Source of the DNA: Bacteroides luhongzhouii
GTDB taxonomy: Bacteria > Bacteroidota > Bacteroidia > Bacteroidales > Bacteroidaceae
NCBI RefSeq assembly: GCF_009193295.2
Contig: NZ_CP059973.1
Location: forward strand, 4,712,001 to 4,776,000
Direction: 5' to 3'
DNA: 64,000 nucleotides
The position numbers and the translations under genes are program-made. Of the stretch, positions 17,828 through 25,868 are shown piece after piece. Under the pieces are notes generated by a model. That model was not told the DNA's origin. It saw nothing but the letters and a program-made list of their open reading frames with translations, and did no database searches. Each line of letters begins with the position of its first letter. The stretch's first letter is position 1.

Positions 17828-18894
17828 TCGCGTAGAGCTTCTGTTTCCACCATCATCCCGGCTCTCAACTGCGCCATTTCTTCCGGAGAAACATCTTCCA
17901 AGTCAATCCGCACGGGTATTCGCTGTTGCACCTTTACAAAATTACCGGCAGAATTATCCGTAGGAACCAGGGAATATTTAGACCCGGTTGCTTCGGAAAT
18001 CGCGGTGACCTCTCCATGAAAAGTCTTTCCGGGCACTGCATCTACTTTTACACGTACTTGCTGACCAATATAGATATTAGCAATCTGAGTTTCTTTATAA
18101 TTAGCGGTAATCCATTTATCCTTCTTACGTACCAGATAAGAAATAGTCTGTCCGGCCGGCACATACTGGCCGGGTTCAAGCGTGCGCCTGCCCATATATC
18201 CATCATAAGGAGCAGTAAGAACCGTATAAGAGAGATTCAACTTTGCCAAATCCAAGTCAGCTTCCTTACGTAAAATAGCAGCCTCTGCGCCGGTTGTCTT
18301 CTTGCTTGTTTCCGCATATTGTGATAATGCCGCTTGTTTCTGCGCAACTAATGCCTGATAACGTGCCTTTGCCGCTTCATAAGCAGCTTTTGTTTGTTCA
18401 TACTGCTGCTCCGGGACTGATTCTTCTTTCAACAAACGTTCAAAACGATGATAATCCTGTTCCAATTGCCAGAGTTTCGCTTTCGCTTCGGCAATATTGG
18501 CATCCTGTACGGCAATATTCGTATGGGAAGTTTCAATTCCCGAATGAAGTACATCCTGCGAACCATGTGCATCCAATAATGCAGCTTCCGCTTCTTTCAC
18601 CTTAATCTGATATTCACGATTGTCAAGCACAAGCAGCGTATCTCCTTGACGGATATATTGATGCTCCTTAAAACGAACCTCCTTTATATAACCCGAGACC
18701 CGGACATTCAAAGGAGCCACATATTGATCTACAAAAGCATCATTCGTCACTTCGTAATTAACGTAACGCCAAAAGTAAGTAGCAGTCCACCAAAGTCCGG
18801 AGACTGCCAAACAGATACATACCAAATTTAAAACGATATTACGAACTCTTACTTTTTTCAGTTTCCGCTGTTTTTCTTTCAATTCATTTGCCAT
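17824..18894 (-). CDS. EmrA/HlyD-family membrane fusion protein
   Basis: 356-residue periplasmic adaptor. One N-terminal membrane helix (about residues 18-38, NIVLNLVCICLAVSGLWWTA) follows a basic start. A biotinyl-lipoyl half-motif (VTNDAFVDQYVAPLNVRVSG), a long alpha-hairpin coiled coil (about 95-215) and the second lipoyl/beta-barrel part (YTVLTAPYDGYMGRRTLEPG) come next. It connects the MFS exporter to the TolC-type channel. It lies 32 bp after the TolC gene and overlaps the exporter start by 4 bp. Confidence 0.9.
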   Translation of the reverse strand: MANELKEKQRKLKKVRVRNIVLNLVCICLAVSGLWWTATYFWRYVNYEVTNDAFVDQYVAPLNVRVSGYIKEVRFKEHQYIRQGDTLLVLDNREYQIKVKEAEAALLDAHGSQDVLHSGIETSHTNIAVQDANIAEAKAKLWQLEQDYHRFERLLKEESVPEQQYEQTKAAYEAAKARYQALVAQKQAALSQYAETSKKTTGAEAAILRKEADLDLAKLNLSYTVLTAPYDGYMGRRTLEPGQYVPAGQTISYLVRKKDKWITANYKETQIANIYIGQQVRVKVDAVPGKTFHGEVTAISEATGSKYSLVPTDNSAGNFVKVQQRIPVRIDLEDVSPEEMAQLRAGMMVETEALRE

Positions 18895-18926
18895 AACAGT
18901 TCATCCATAAAATCATAAATCTAAAA

Positions 18927-20234
18927 TCATAAATCTCCACAAGCCTTCTGAAGTTGATAATAAGTATAAATCACACGAGTACGCGCAGTGACCAACTGCA
19001 ATTCCACATTCAAACGAACGGAGTTTGCATCGAGCAAATCAGTCAGGATAGCCAACTGATTCAGGTAACGATTCTGCATGATACGATAATTCTCTTCCGC
19101 TTGTCGGACAGACAGCTTTAGAGCTTCCACCCTCTGCAACGCTTCCTGGTGGCGTAAAAAAGCCGAACGTACATCAACGCGAATCCCCTGCATCTTCTGC
19201 TCCTCTTCATTTTTTCGCAAGGATACCATCAGTTTGCTCTCTTTTATTTTATGGTTGTTCTTGTACAGTGACGATAAAGGATAGGAAACCGACACACCTA
19301 CATTCCAGTTATTATTATACATATCCGCTAATGTACGTGAGATGGGGCGCGCCAAAGTGTTCGATGCATAGAGCGACACACTGGGAAGAGAAAAAGATTT
19401 GACTGAACGGATTTCATTCCTCGCCAATTCTGTTTGTACACGAAGCAGCTTCATCGCCGGATCATTCGCATAAGCCTGAACAATATAATCATCATACGGC
19501 TGCAAGGCAACTGCCTGATAAAGAACAGTGGTATCGGGTTTTAATAATAAATTCTCGTCCTGTCCCAATAAGATATCGAGTTGCTGCGATACAAGCACAA
19601 TACTGTTTTCCGTTTCCTGTAGAGACAGGCGATCATTAGTCAACTGCATTTCGCTCCGCAACACATCATTGTTCGTTATCAAACCCTCCTTTTTCATCCG
19701 CCATATATCGTGTAGCCGGAGTTCCGACTCCTCAATATTCCGCGCCAGTACTTCATGCTGCTTAAACAGACTAAACAGATTCATATACTGATTCAATAAC
19801 CTTAACTTTATTTCCGCCTGATCGGTCAATGTCTGTAATTCGGCAACTTGCTTTTCTATATCCGCCTTATGAATAGCACTTCGGGTTCTACCACCCTGAT
19901 AGAGAGGCTGCGCCAAATCAATTACATAGTTTTGTGACCAGTCCGGTGCTTCCGGATAGGCAGGATCGGATAATCCCCGTTCCCAAACGACGGGTTGTCC
20001 TACAAATCCCCCTTTCAGTCCAATCTGCAGTTCCGGCAACTGCGCAGAACGTGCGGTTCGTGTCCGCTCCTGCGCCATGGATTCCTTCATTGCATCTGCC
20101 TGAAGTTGCAGACTATGCTGCACTCCCCGCTCAAAAAGCTGATCGACGGTAAGAAACAAAGAATCTGTTTGTGCGTTGATGGAGGAAGCGCCCAAAAGCA
20201 GACAGTACAAAGCTGCCCCATATTTTTTATACAT
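18927..20234 (-). CDS. TolC-family outer-membrane efflux channel
   Basis: 435 residues. Signal peptide MYKKYGAALYCLLLGASSINAQ, then two repeats of the outer-membrane efflux (OEP) domain rich in long helices, for example SLFLTVDQLFERGVQHSLQL and, in the second half, RQAEENYRIMQNRYLNQLAI. The start at 20234 is chosen for the signal peptide. It overlaps the last codons and stop of marR by 8 bp, so the two genes are translationally coupled; the longer start at 20255 would put extra residues before the signal. Outer part of the efflux system encoded by this operon. Confidence 0.88.
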   Translation of the reverse strand: MYKKYGAALYCLLLGASSINAQTDSLFLTVDQLFERGVQHSLQLQADAMKESMAQERTRTARSAQLPELQIGLKGGFVGQPVVWERGLSDPAYPEAPDWSQNYVIDLAQPLYQGGRTRSAIHKADIEKQVAELQTLTDQAEIKLRLLNQYMNLFSLFKQHEVLARNIEESELRLHDIWRMKKEGLITNNDVLRSEMQLTNDRLSLQETENSIVLVSQQLDILLGQDENLLLKPDTTVLYQAVALQPYDDYIVQAYANDPAMKLLRVQTELARNEIRSVKSFSLPSVSLYASNTLARPISRTLADMYNNNWNVGVSVSYPLSSLYKNNHKIKESKLMVSLRKNEEEQKMQGIRVDVRSAFLRHQEALQRVEALKLSVRQAEENYRIMQNRYLNQLAILTDLLDANSVRLNVELQLVTARTRVIYTYYQLQKACGDL

Positions 20235-20667
20235 TTTCAAGTACATCGTATACACCTTTTAATTCAGATAACATCGTTTCAATGCTTTCTATACCAATAA
20301 TCTTTTCTGCGTATACATAAACCTGATCGAGAATCGGACGAATCTGGTCTTTAAACTCCTCCCCTTCGGGAGTCAGGAATACCAGTTTATTACGACGGTC
20401 GGCGGGATCTTCTTTACGGTATACATACCCTTTCTTTTCCAGATTATTCATCAAATTGGTCAGACAGGCTTTATCTTTTGCAATGCGTTCTGCCAATATC
20501 TGCTGACTGATTCCCTGCTCGTACCATAAACTACTCAATACCTGAAGCATCTCAAATGTAATACCCGCATTATTTTTTCTCAATGTCCGTTGCATAGACC
20601 TGCGGAAAGCCATACGGGTACGAACAATCTGCAACATGAGTTCTCTAAACTCTGCTCCTTCTCTCAT
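20227..20667 (-). CDS. MarR-family transcriptional regulator of the efflux operon
   Basis: 146 residues with the MarR winged helix: ISQQILAERIAKDKACLTNL (recognition region, about residues 60-80) and the wing KGYVYRKEDPADRRNKLVFL with the conserved DxRxxxxxLT pattern. First gene of the four-gene minus-strand operon. A 24-bp perfect palindrome covers the -33 box of its promoter, so it very probably represses its own operon and is released by efflux substrates, as in other MarR systems. Confidence 0.92.
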   Translation of the reverse strand: MREGAEFRELMLQIVRTRMAFRRSMQRTLRKNNAGITFEMLQVLSSLWYEQGISQQILAERIAKDKACLTNLMNNLEKKGYVYRKEDPADRRNKLVFLTPEGEEFKDQIRPILDQVYVYAEKIIGIESIETMLSELKGVYDVLENV

Positions 20668-20702
20668 TTTCTATAACCTTTTTATCTGTTTCGTTTCGGT
20701 GG

Positions 20703-20747
20703 CAAAGTTACATATTTCCGTCGAATTAGTCAAACGTTTGACTAATT
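20703..20747 (-). promoter_or_regulatory. marR promoter with 24-bp palindromic operator
   Basis: Minus-strand TTTG (20734-20731), a 20-bp spacer and TAACTTTG (20710-20703) match the Bacteroides promoter consensus. AATTAGTCAAAC (20724-20735) and GTTTGACTAATT (20736-20747) form a perfect palindrome enclosing the TTTG box, the expected layout for MarR autorepression. Confidence 0.82.
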
Positions 20748-20894
20748 TCATTTCCATACCATGTATATATAATTCCTGACCATTCGCTTACTTGTTCTTT
20801 AAATCACTATATATTAACTCATTATCATAGCATCCCGATCTTTATTATCAAAATATTCAAGCAAAAAGTTTGTTCATCTAAAATCTTTTATTTT

Positions 20895-20916
20895 ACTTTG
20901 CATCACAAAGTACTTT
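20895..20916. promoter_or_regulatory. Candidate operator ACTTTG-N5-CAAAGT before the 20921 gene
   Basis: ACTTTG (20895-20900) and CAAAGT (20906-20911) are inverted repeats 5 bp apart, overlapped by the palindrome AAAGTACTTT (20907-20916). The first half resembles a -7 element and the second ends 10 bp before the start codon. It is a likely binding site for the winged-helix regulator encoded two genes on. Confidence 0.5.
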
Positions 20917-20920
20917 TTAT

Positions 20921-21520
20921 ATGAATAAAGATAAAGCATTAGAATCGGTGAATGAGATAAAAGAGTTGATGGAAAAGTCCTCAAAGTTTATCTCTCTAAG
21001 TGGTCTCGCTGCAATCATGGCGGGCATTTACGCATTAGTTGGGGCATATATCGCCACACAAGTTATTACACCGGGCACTCATTTAATTGTCGCCCTTGAA
21101 CTAATGGCCATAATAGCCTCACTCGTATTGGTAGCTGCTGCGGTCACTGCCTGCATCCTGTCCTATTACAAATCCAAGAAGACAGGACAAAAATTTTTCA
21201 GCCGCCTCACTTACCGGGCATTGTGGAATTTCTCTCTTCCAATGCTAACCGGAGGTGTTTTATGTATTTCCATCCTTATGCACGAGTATTATGACATCCT
21301 GGCTTCTGTCATGCTTTTATTTTACGGGCTGGCACTGGTCAACGTTTCCAAGTTTACTTATTCCAGCATCGTATGGTTAGGCTATGCTTTCATTTGTCTG
21401 GGTGTCGTAGACTGTTTTTGGGAAGGTCATTCACTACTGTTCTGGACCATCGGTTTTGGCGTTTTCCATATCCTCTATGGCATATTGTTCTATTTACACT
21501 ACGAAAGAAAGAGATCATAA
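20921..21520 (+). CDS. Integral membrane protein of unknown function (regulator/CreD operon)
   Basis: 199 residues with about six hydrophobic segments (for example SGLAAIMAGIYALVGAYIAT, LIVALELMAIIASLVLVAAA, GVFHILYGILFYLHY). A short acidic/basic N-terminus is cytoplasmic-looking. No enzyme motif is visible. Its stop is directly followed by the start of the winged-helix regulator (no gap), and creD comes next, so the three form one operon. A role as membrane sensor or partner of the regulator is a guess from context only. Confidence 0.8.
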   Translation: MNKDKALESVNEIKELMEKSSKFISLSGLAAIMAGIYALVGAYIATQVITPGTHLIVALELMAIIASLVLVAAAVTACILSYYKSKKTGQKFFSRLTYRALWNFSLPMLTGGVLCISILMHEYYDILASVMLLFYGLALVNVSKFTYSSIVWLGYAFICLGVVDCFWEGHSLLFWTIGFGVFHILYGILFYLHYERKRS

Positions 21521-21817
21521 ATGATAGAAGCATTCCAATATATTAATAAGGCATTCGAAAGCAAGGTCCGACTAGGCATCATGGCTATTCTGATGGTAAA
21601 TGAGGAAGCTGATTTCAATTTTCTGAAAGAACAGCTCTCTCTGACCGACGGCAATCTTGCCAGCCATACCCGTGCCCTGGAAGAACTGGGATATATCGTA
21701 TGCAACAAAACTTTTGTCGGACGAAAGCCGCGGACTGTTTTTCAGGCAACCCCGCAAGGCAGAGAAGCTTTCAAATCGCATATTGAAGCCTTAGAGAAAT
21801 TTCTAAAATCAAAATAA
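21521..21817 (+). CDS. Winged-helix DNA-binding regulator
   Basis: 98 residues, entirely a winged-helix domain of the ArsR/MarR-like type. KAFESKVRLGIMAILMVNEE opens the fold, FNFLKEQLSLTDGNLASHTR is the helix-turn-helix, and GYIVCNKTFVGRKPRTVFQA forms the wing. There is no effector domain. It starts immediately after the membrane-protein stop and lies 26 bp before creD. A single-domain regulator of this kind probably binds the inverted repeat at 20895-20916 and autoregulates the operon. Confidence 0.85.
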   Translation: MIEAFQYINKAFESKVRLGIMAILMVNEEADFNFLKEQLSLTDGNLASHTRALEELGYIVCNKTFVGRKPRTVFQATPQGREAFKSHIEALEKFLKSK

Positions 21818-21843
21818 ATAATTCATCAAAACACTACTGGTTT

Positions 21844-23196
21844 ATGGACACTTTCAATGAAAATTCAAATGAACAACAGGCGCAGCAACCTATGGGATGC
21901 CTCCACCGTTTCTCCAAAACAATCAAGGTTGTCATCATCGGATTATTAATCCTTCTCCTGATGATACCCATGTTCATGATTGAGAATCTTATTTCCGAAC
22001 GGGGACGAACCCAGGAAGAAGCTATCGACGAGGTAAGTGAAAAATGGAGTCTGGCACAGACCATCACTGGCCCTTACCTGAATCTCCAGTATCCGGTTGT
22101 CACTGAAAACAACGGCGAGAAGAAGGTTTCCATCAAAGACCTGATACTTTTTCCTGACGAGCTTATGATCAACGGACAACTGAAGACTGAAATCCTGAAA
22201 AGAAGTATCTATGAGGTCAATGTATATCAATCGGAACTAACATTGACAGGGTCATTCAGTTCGGAAGAATTGAAAAAGAGCAGAATAGATATGGAGCAAT
22301 TGCAGTTTGACAGGGCAGCTATTTGCCTGAATCTGACCGACATGCGGGGTATCAGCGAACAAATCAGTATCACTCTGGGAGATTCTGTTTATATATTCGA
22401 GCCGGGTATGGACAACAGAGGAATAGATAACACCGGAGTTCATGCGATCGCTAATTTGTCAGAGTTGAAGCAGAATAAAAAACTGCCTTATGAAATAAAA
22501 ATCAAACTGAAAGGTTCACAGTCACTCAACTTTATTCCACTAGGTAAAACAACCCGTGTAGATCTGAAAGCTAACTGGAATACACCGAGTTTTACCGGAA
22601 ACTATCTGCCTAACAACCGAAATATTACGGAGAAGGAATTTTCGGCACAATGGCAAGTTTTAAACTTGAACCGGAATTACTCACAGGTGATGGCTGACTA
22701 CAACACCTCGAACATCAAGGATATTGAAAACTCAAGTTTTGGTGTAAACTTCAAAATTCCGGTGGAACAGTACCAACAGTCTATGCGCTCCGCAAAGTAT
22801 GCCATTCTGATTATCCTACTGACTTTCGGAGTTATCTTCTTCACTGAAATCATGAACAAGACCCGCATTCATGCCTTGCAGTATTTATTGGTAGGACTGG
22901 CTCTCTGTCTATTCTACAGCCTGCTCCTCTCCTTCTCCGAACACGTTGGTTTCAATCCTGCCTATCTGTTATCTTCTACACTAACTATTATACTGGTAGG
23001 CGGATATATGTTCGGAATCACCAAGAAAAAGAAACCGTCATTAATCATGTCCGGTTTGTTGGCTATACTCTATATTTATATCTTTGTTCTTATCCAACTG
23101 GAGACTTTCGCATTATTGGCAGGCAGCTTAGGACTGTTTATCATTCTGGCAATAGTGATGTATTTTTCAAAGAAAATAGACTGGTTTAATGAATAA
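21844..23196 (+). CDS. creD: CreD-family inner-membrane protein
   Basis: 450 residues, the usual length. An N-terminal membrane segment (about residues 25-45, VVIIGLLILLLMIPMFMIEN) is followed by a large extracytoplasmic domain with family-typical stretches (MIENLISERGRTQEEAIDEV, MDNRGIDNTGVHAIANLSEL, TPSFTGNYLPNNR). Five or so C-terminal membrane segments follow from about residue 315 (AKYAILIILLTFGVIFFTEI onward). CreD is linked to envelope stress and beta-lactam/colicin tolerance in enteric bacteria; its molecular activity is not established. Last gene of the operon. Confidence 0.9.
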   Translation: MDTFNENSNEQQAQQPMGCLHRFSKTIKVVIIGLLILLLMIPMFMIENLISERGRTQEEAIDEVSEKWSLAQTITGPYLNLQYPVVTENNGEKKVSIKDLILFPDELMINGQLKTEILKRSIYEVNVYQSELTLTGSFSSEELKKSRIDMEQLQFDRAAICLNLTDMRGISEQISITLGDSVYIFEPGMDNRGIDNTGVHAIANLSELKQNKKLPYEIKIKLKGSQSLNFIPLGKTTRVDLKANWNTPSFTGNYLPNNRNITEKEFSAQWQVLNLNRNYSQVMADYNTSNIKDIENSSFGVNFKIPVEQYQQSMRSAKYAILIILLTFGVIFFTEIMNKTRIHALQYLLVGLALCLFYSLLLSFSEHVGFNPAYLLSSTLTIILVGGYMFGITKKKKPSLIMSGLLAILYIYIFVLIQLETFALLAGSLGLFIILAIVMYFSKKIDWFNE

Positions 23197-23216
23197 TCGG
23201 CTTTTCTGTTGAAACA

Positions 23217-23381
23217 CTTGACAAATGGCTTTTTATTTTGTATCTTTGAAAAAACAAAAGCAATAAGAGGAATGAAAAATATAAAAAAAATAGAGACATA
23301 AGAAATCTTTAAACTGATATATTTTAGTATTAGTACAGATATATAATAGGGCAATGATCTAACGATCATTGCCCTATTTTG
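23217..23381 (+). ncRNA. Orphan promoter-terminator cassette (candidate small RNA or tiny ORF)
   Basis: CTTG (23217-23220), a 20-bp spacer and TATCTTTG (23241-23248) form a good Bacteroides promoter with no annotatable gene after it. ATAGGGCAATGATC (23346-23359) and GATCATTGCCCTAT (23364-23377) then form a perfect terminator stem with a T run. The predicted transcript is about 130 nt. Inside it AAGAGGA precedes an ATG at 23272 opening a nine-codon frame (MKNIKKIET). It is either a small RNA or a micro-ORF transcript; no known family was recognised. Confidence 0.5.
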
Positions 23382-23433
23382 TTTATATTTTTACTTAATC
23401 CATTCTATCGAATCTCTAAAAACGCTCAAAATA

Positions 23434-23512
23434 GTTTTTAATAAACTCTGATACCGTTTATAATAAACTATCAAAAAGTTTATTATAAACAGAAAGTACG
23501 TTTATTAAGAGC
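23434..23512. repeat. Array B: four 13-bp palindromic units on an exact 22-bp period
   Basis: GTTTTTAATAAAC (23434), GTTTATAATAAAC (23456), GTTTATTATAAAC (23478) and GTTTATTAAGAGC (23500) start exactly 22 bp apart. Units 2 and 3 are reverse complements, forming a 14-bp stem with a 7-base loop (23456-23490). The outer CGCTC/GAGCG also pair. A further inverted repeat CAATTGTAAAAATTG (23521-23535) is centred one more 22-bp step on. It lies between convergent genes. Confidence 0.8.
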
Positions 23513-23611
23513 GTAGTCTTCAATTGTAAAAATTGAGAAACACGTTTTCATACAATGGCAGACCATTAATAAGCCTGCTTATTTACACAGTAATAGAAAA
23601 TGACATAATCA

Positions 23612-24133
23612 TTATTTCATCCAAACGATTGGATAACCTAAATCTCTTTTGATAGCTTCCATTTCTGCACTATGCCACATTTCATGTTTAAAGCTCCACG
23701 ACAATGCTTCATATTTAGTTTCCGCAACAGGATGTTTAAACGGAAGAGGCTGCAAGCACTCTGCCAAAACATCATCATTCAGAGTTTCCAGATTCTCGAT
23801 ACAGATTTGATGAACTATTTCCGTTTGTTCTCTCAATTCAGCAACTGGAATCAAGTCCTTTTCTATGGAACGATGCAATGTTCCCATACCATTGAATATT
23901 CTATTATATTTTTGGATAGGCACTAACCGCCCCACCTTTTCGTTCACCCCGGTAACAGCTGTCAGTGTATGAAAATTCTGTGAAACAAGCAGATGTCCCA
24001 CTTGCCAAATAAAGTTAGAATCTGTTCTTTCAGGAATAACATACCACAAATCTTCCGGCAATTCAGACATCAAACGATTCACGAATGTGCGAGCTTCTAT
24101 AATCTGCTCCTTTAAAAAGTCAATTTTACTCAT
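23612..24133 (-). CDS. DinB-like superfamily protein
   Basis: 173 residues of the DinB/YfiT four-helix fold, usually metal-dependent thiol transferases or proteins of unknown function. The start at 24133 (MSKIDFLKEQIIEARTFVNR) is chosen; the open frame upstream runs into the preceding intergenic region. Visible metal-ligand candidates are WQVGHLLVSQNFH (about residue 57) and the C-terminal HEMWHSAEMEAIKRDLGYP. Last of four minus-strand genes (HxlR, GNAT, ECF sigma, DinB) with gaps of 29, 9 and 61 bp, probably one transcript. Confidence 0.85.
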   Translation of the reverse strand: MSKIDFLKEQIIEARTFVNRLMSELPEDLWYVIPERTDSNFIWQVGHLLVSQNFHTLTAVTGVNEKVGRLVPIQKYNRIFNGMGTLHRSIEKDLIPVAELREQTEIVHQICIENLETLNDDVLAECLQPLPFKHPVAETKYEALSWSFKHEMWHSAEMEAIKRDLGYPIVWMK

Positions 24134-24194
24134 AACTATATGTTTTTTAATTATACATATAGTTAGTGGAAAAGCAAATGAACTTTGTGACAAC

Positions 24195-24875
24195 TTACTG
24201 CAAGAATTTCTCCCAATAATTTCTCCTCGGTAGTTCTTTTTCAAACTTCCTATATAAATCGGCAAGCCTCATCATCCGTTGCACCATTGTATATTCTTTA
24301 TCCATATCAATAGAATATACCGGTTTGCAAATACGACATTTACAAGCCCCATCGGGATTATACAACGGGCAAGTATCATTCATAAAAGCTGTGATTTTCT
24401 GAATGGAACGATTATAGATTTGCCGCACATTACTTTCTTTCAGTTCCATGATTTCGCCAATCTGCCGATAAGGCAACCCGACATTTTCTCTAAAGATAAA
24501 AATCAGACGAGCATCATTATTCAGACAATGATTTAAAGCGGTGATACACCAGTCGCACCTTTCTTTTATCCATTCCCGCTTCACTTCTTCCCCATCGGAA
24601 TATTCAATTTCCGGCAACGAACGGAAATATTCGATTTCTGACATTTTCACCTGCTTTTCACATACTGCATATCTGCTGATGGTGCGACGAGCAATAGTGT
24701 ATATCCATGTAGAAATCTCCGAACCACCTTTAAAACTACTGATACTTTTGCAAAGTTCATACCACACTTCCTGTGCTGCTTCTCGGGCGATTTCTTTATT
24801 CTGAATCATCCGGTGAGCAATCGTGGAAATCATATTTCCATATTCTTTCACCAAATGATTGATATCTATTTCCAT
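24195..24875 (-). CDS. ECF-type sigma-70 factor with Cys-rich C-terminal extension
   Basis: 226 residues. Sigma region 2 is at about 5-75 (MISTIAHRMIQNKEIAREAA, SEISTWIYTIARRTISRYAV) and region 4 at about 110-165 (DARLIFIFRENVGLPYRQIG, LKESNVRQIYNRSIQKI). Beyond region 4 a ~60-residue tail starts with NDTCPLYNPDGACKCRICKP, a C-x10-C-x-C-x2-C cluster that could bind zinc or sense redox state, then a basic helical end. No anti-sigma gene is adjacent; the 9-bp upstream neighbour is a GNAT acetyltransferase. The tail may take the anti-sigma role, which is inference. Confidence 0.88.
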   Translation of the reverse strand: MEIDINHLVKEYGNMISTIAHRMIQNKEIAREAAQEVWYELCKSISSFKGGSEISTWIYTIARRTISRYAVCEKQVKMSEIEYFRSLPEIEYSDGEEVKREWIKERCDWCITALNHCLNNDARLIFIFRENVGLPYRQIGEIMELKESNVRQIYNRSIQKITAFMNDTCPLYNPDGACKCRICKPVYSIDMDKEYTMVQRMMRLADLYRKFEKELPRRNYWEKFLQ

Positions 24876-24884
24876 CGTTACACA

Positions 24885-25328
24885 CTAAAATGTTTTCTTC
24901 AAATATATCATATCCACCAACTGCACACCATCCTCATAGATCGGATGATCGTAGTTGTCAGTAAAGAAATTCGTTATCCGGTGAGAAATCACAAAACCAC
25001 AATGCTCATAGAAAGACCTGGAAGAAGGTACATCTCCTGTGCCCACCAACATTTCAGAGCACTTCCCCTGATAATATTCAAATAAAAACTCTATTAAACG
25101 TTTTCCGTACCCCTGTCGTTGGAAAAAAGGAACAGTAGCAATATTCTTGATTTCATAAACACCTTGCCCTTCACATGTCACCACACAAAGAGCTTTCAGC
25201 CCGTCATCATAAAGAACAAACATATCACCGCGTTCCAAATATCGGTCAATCATACTTTCTTGTTCATCAGCCAAGAGTAATAAATCAAGGAATTCTTTTT
25301 TATCTGAAGTTACTAGTTTTATCTCCAT
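24885..25328 (-). CDS. GNAT-family N-acetyltransferase
   Basis: 147 residues, a single GNAT domain. Motif A for acetyl-CoA binding is ATVPFFQRQGYGKRLIEFLF (RQGYGK, about residues 70-80), followed by the GTGDVPSSRSFYEHCGFVIS motif B region. The substrate is unknown. It lies 9 bp before the ECF sigma gene and 29 bp after the HxlR gene, so it is likely co-transcribed with both. Confidence 0.88.
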   Translation of the reverse strand: MEIKLVTSDKKEFLDLLLLADEQESMIDRYLERGDMFVLYDDGLKALCVVTCEGQGVYEIKNIATVPFFQRQGYGKRLIEFLFEYYQGKCSEMLVGTGDVPSSRSFYEHCGFVISHRITNFFTDNYDHPIYEDGVQLVDMIYLKKTF

Positions 25329-25357
25329 ATTTTCTATTTTGTCATAAAATAAAAATG

Positions 25358-25708
25358 TTACCGACTCATCTGTCTATGGTCCAAAATGGTATCCATATTC
25401 TCCAAAGCCCATCCCACCAGTCCTTCAATATGAGGAATCAATGTACCACCTGTATCTGTCAGGCAATACTCTACACGGGGAGGTACTTCAGCATATACTT
25501 TCCGTTCAACCAATCCATCTGATTCCAAAGTACGCAATGTAACAGTCAACATTCTTTGAGAGACATCTTCTATCGTTTTATGAATATCACTAAAACGCAT
25601 AGTTCCATTTGCGTTCAGCGTAATAAGCACCAGCATCGACCACTTGTCTCCCAAACGGCTAAGCACATCTCTTATCGGACAATTTCCTGTCGGATGAAAG
25701 TTTTTCAT
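25358..25708 (-). CDS. HxlR-family transcriptional regulator
   Basis: 116 residues with the complete HxlR winged helix: NCPIRDVLSRLGDKWSMLVL with the conserved N-terminal Cys (a redox-sensing residue in several members), VSQRMLTVTLRTLESDGLVE as recognition region, and VEYCLTDTGGTLIPHIEGLV. It is divergent from the DJ-1/PfpI protein gene at 25869; that arrangement is common for HxlR regulators of reactive-aldehyde or redox enzymes. Inverted repeats in the 160-bp gap are candidate binding sites. Confidence 0.92.
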   Translation of the reverse strand: MKNFHPTGNCPIRDVLSRLGDKWSMLVLITLNANGTMRFSDIHKTIEDVSQRMLTVTLRTLESDGLVERKVYAEVPPRVEYCLTDTGGTLIPHIEGLVGWALENMDTILDHRQMSR

Positions 25709-25744
25709 TCTTTAACGTTTTGTATTTTATTGAGTTTCAGTAAT

Positions 25745-25814
25745 AGTTACCTCTATGTAACTTCCTTATTTTCAAGTGCGTTCTTGCATTTATCAAACAA
25801 GAAAGATACATTTG
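25745..25814. promoter_or_regulatory. Candidate HxlR operator and PfpI promoter
   Basis: AGTTAC (25745-25750) and GTAACT (25757-25762) are inverted repeats with a 6-bp gap. Downstream, CTTG (25785-25788), an 18-bp spacer and TACATTTG (25807-25814) form a plus-strand promoter for the PfpI gene. Confidence 0.5.
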
Positions 25815-25868
25815 CATCACAAAAGTAATAAACTTACTAATAATAACTATTGTTTCATTTAAATAATT

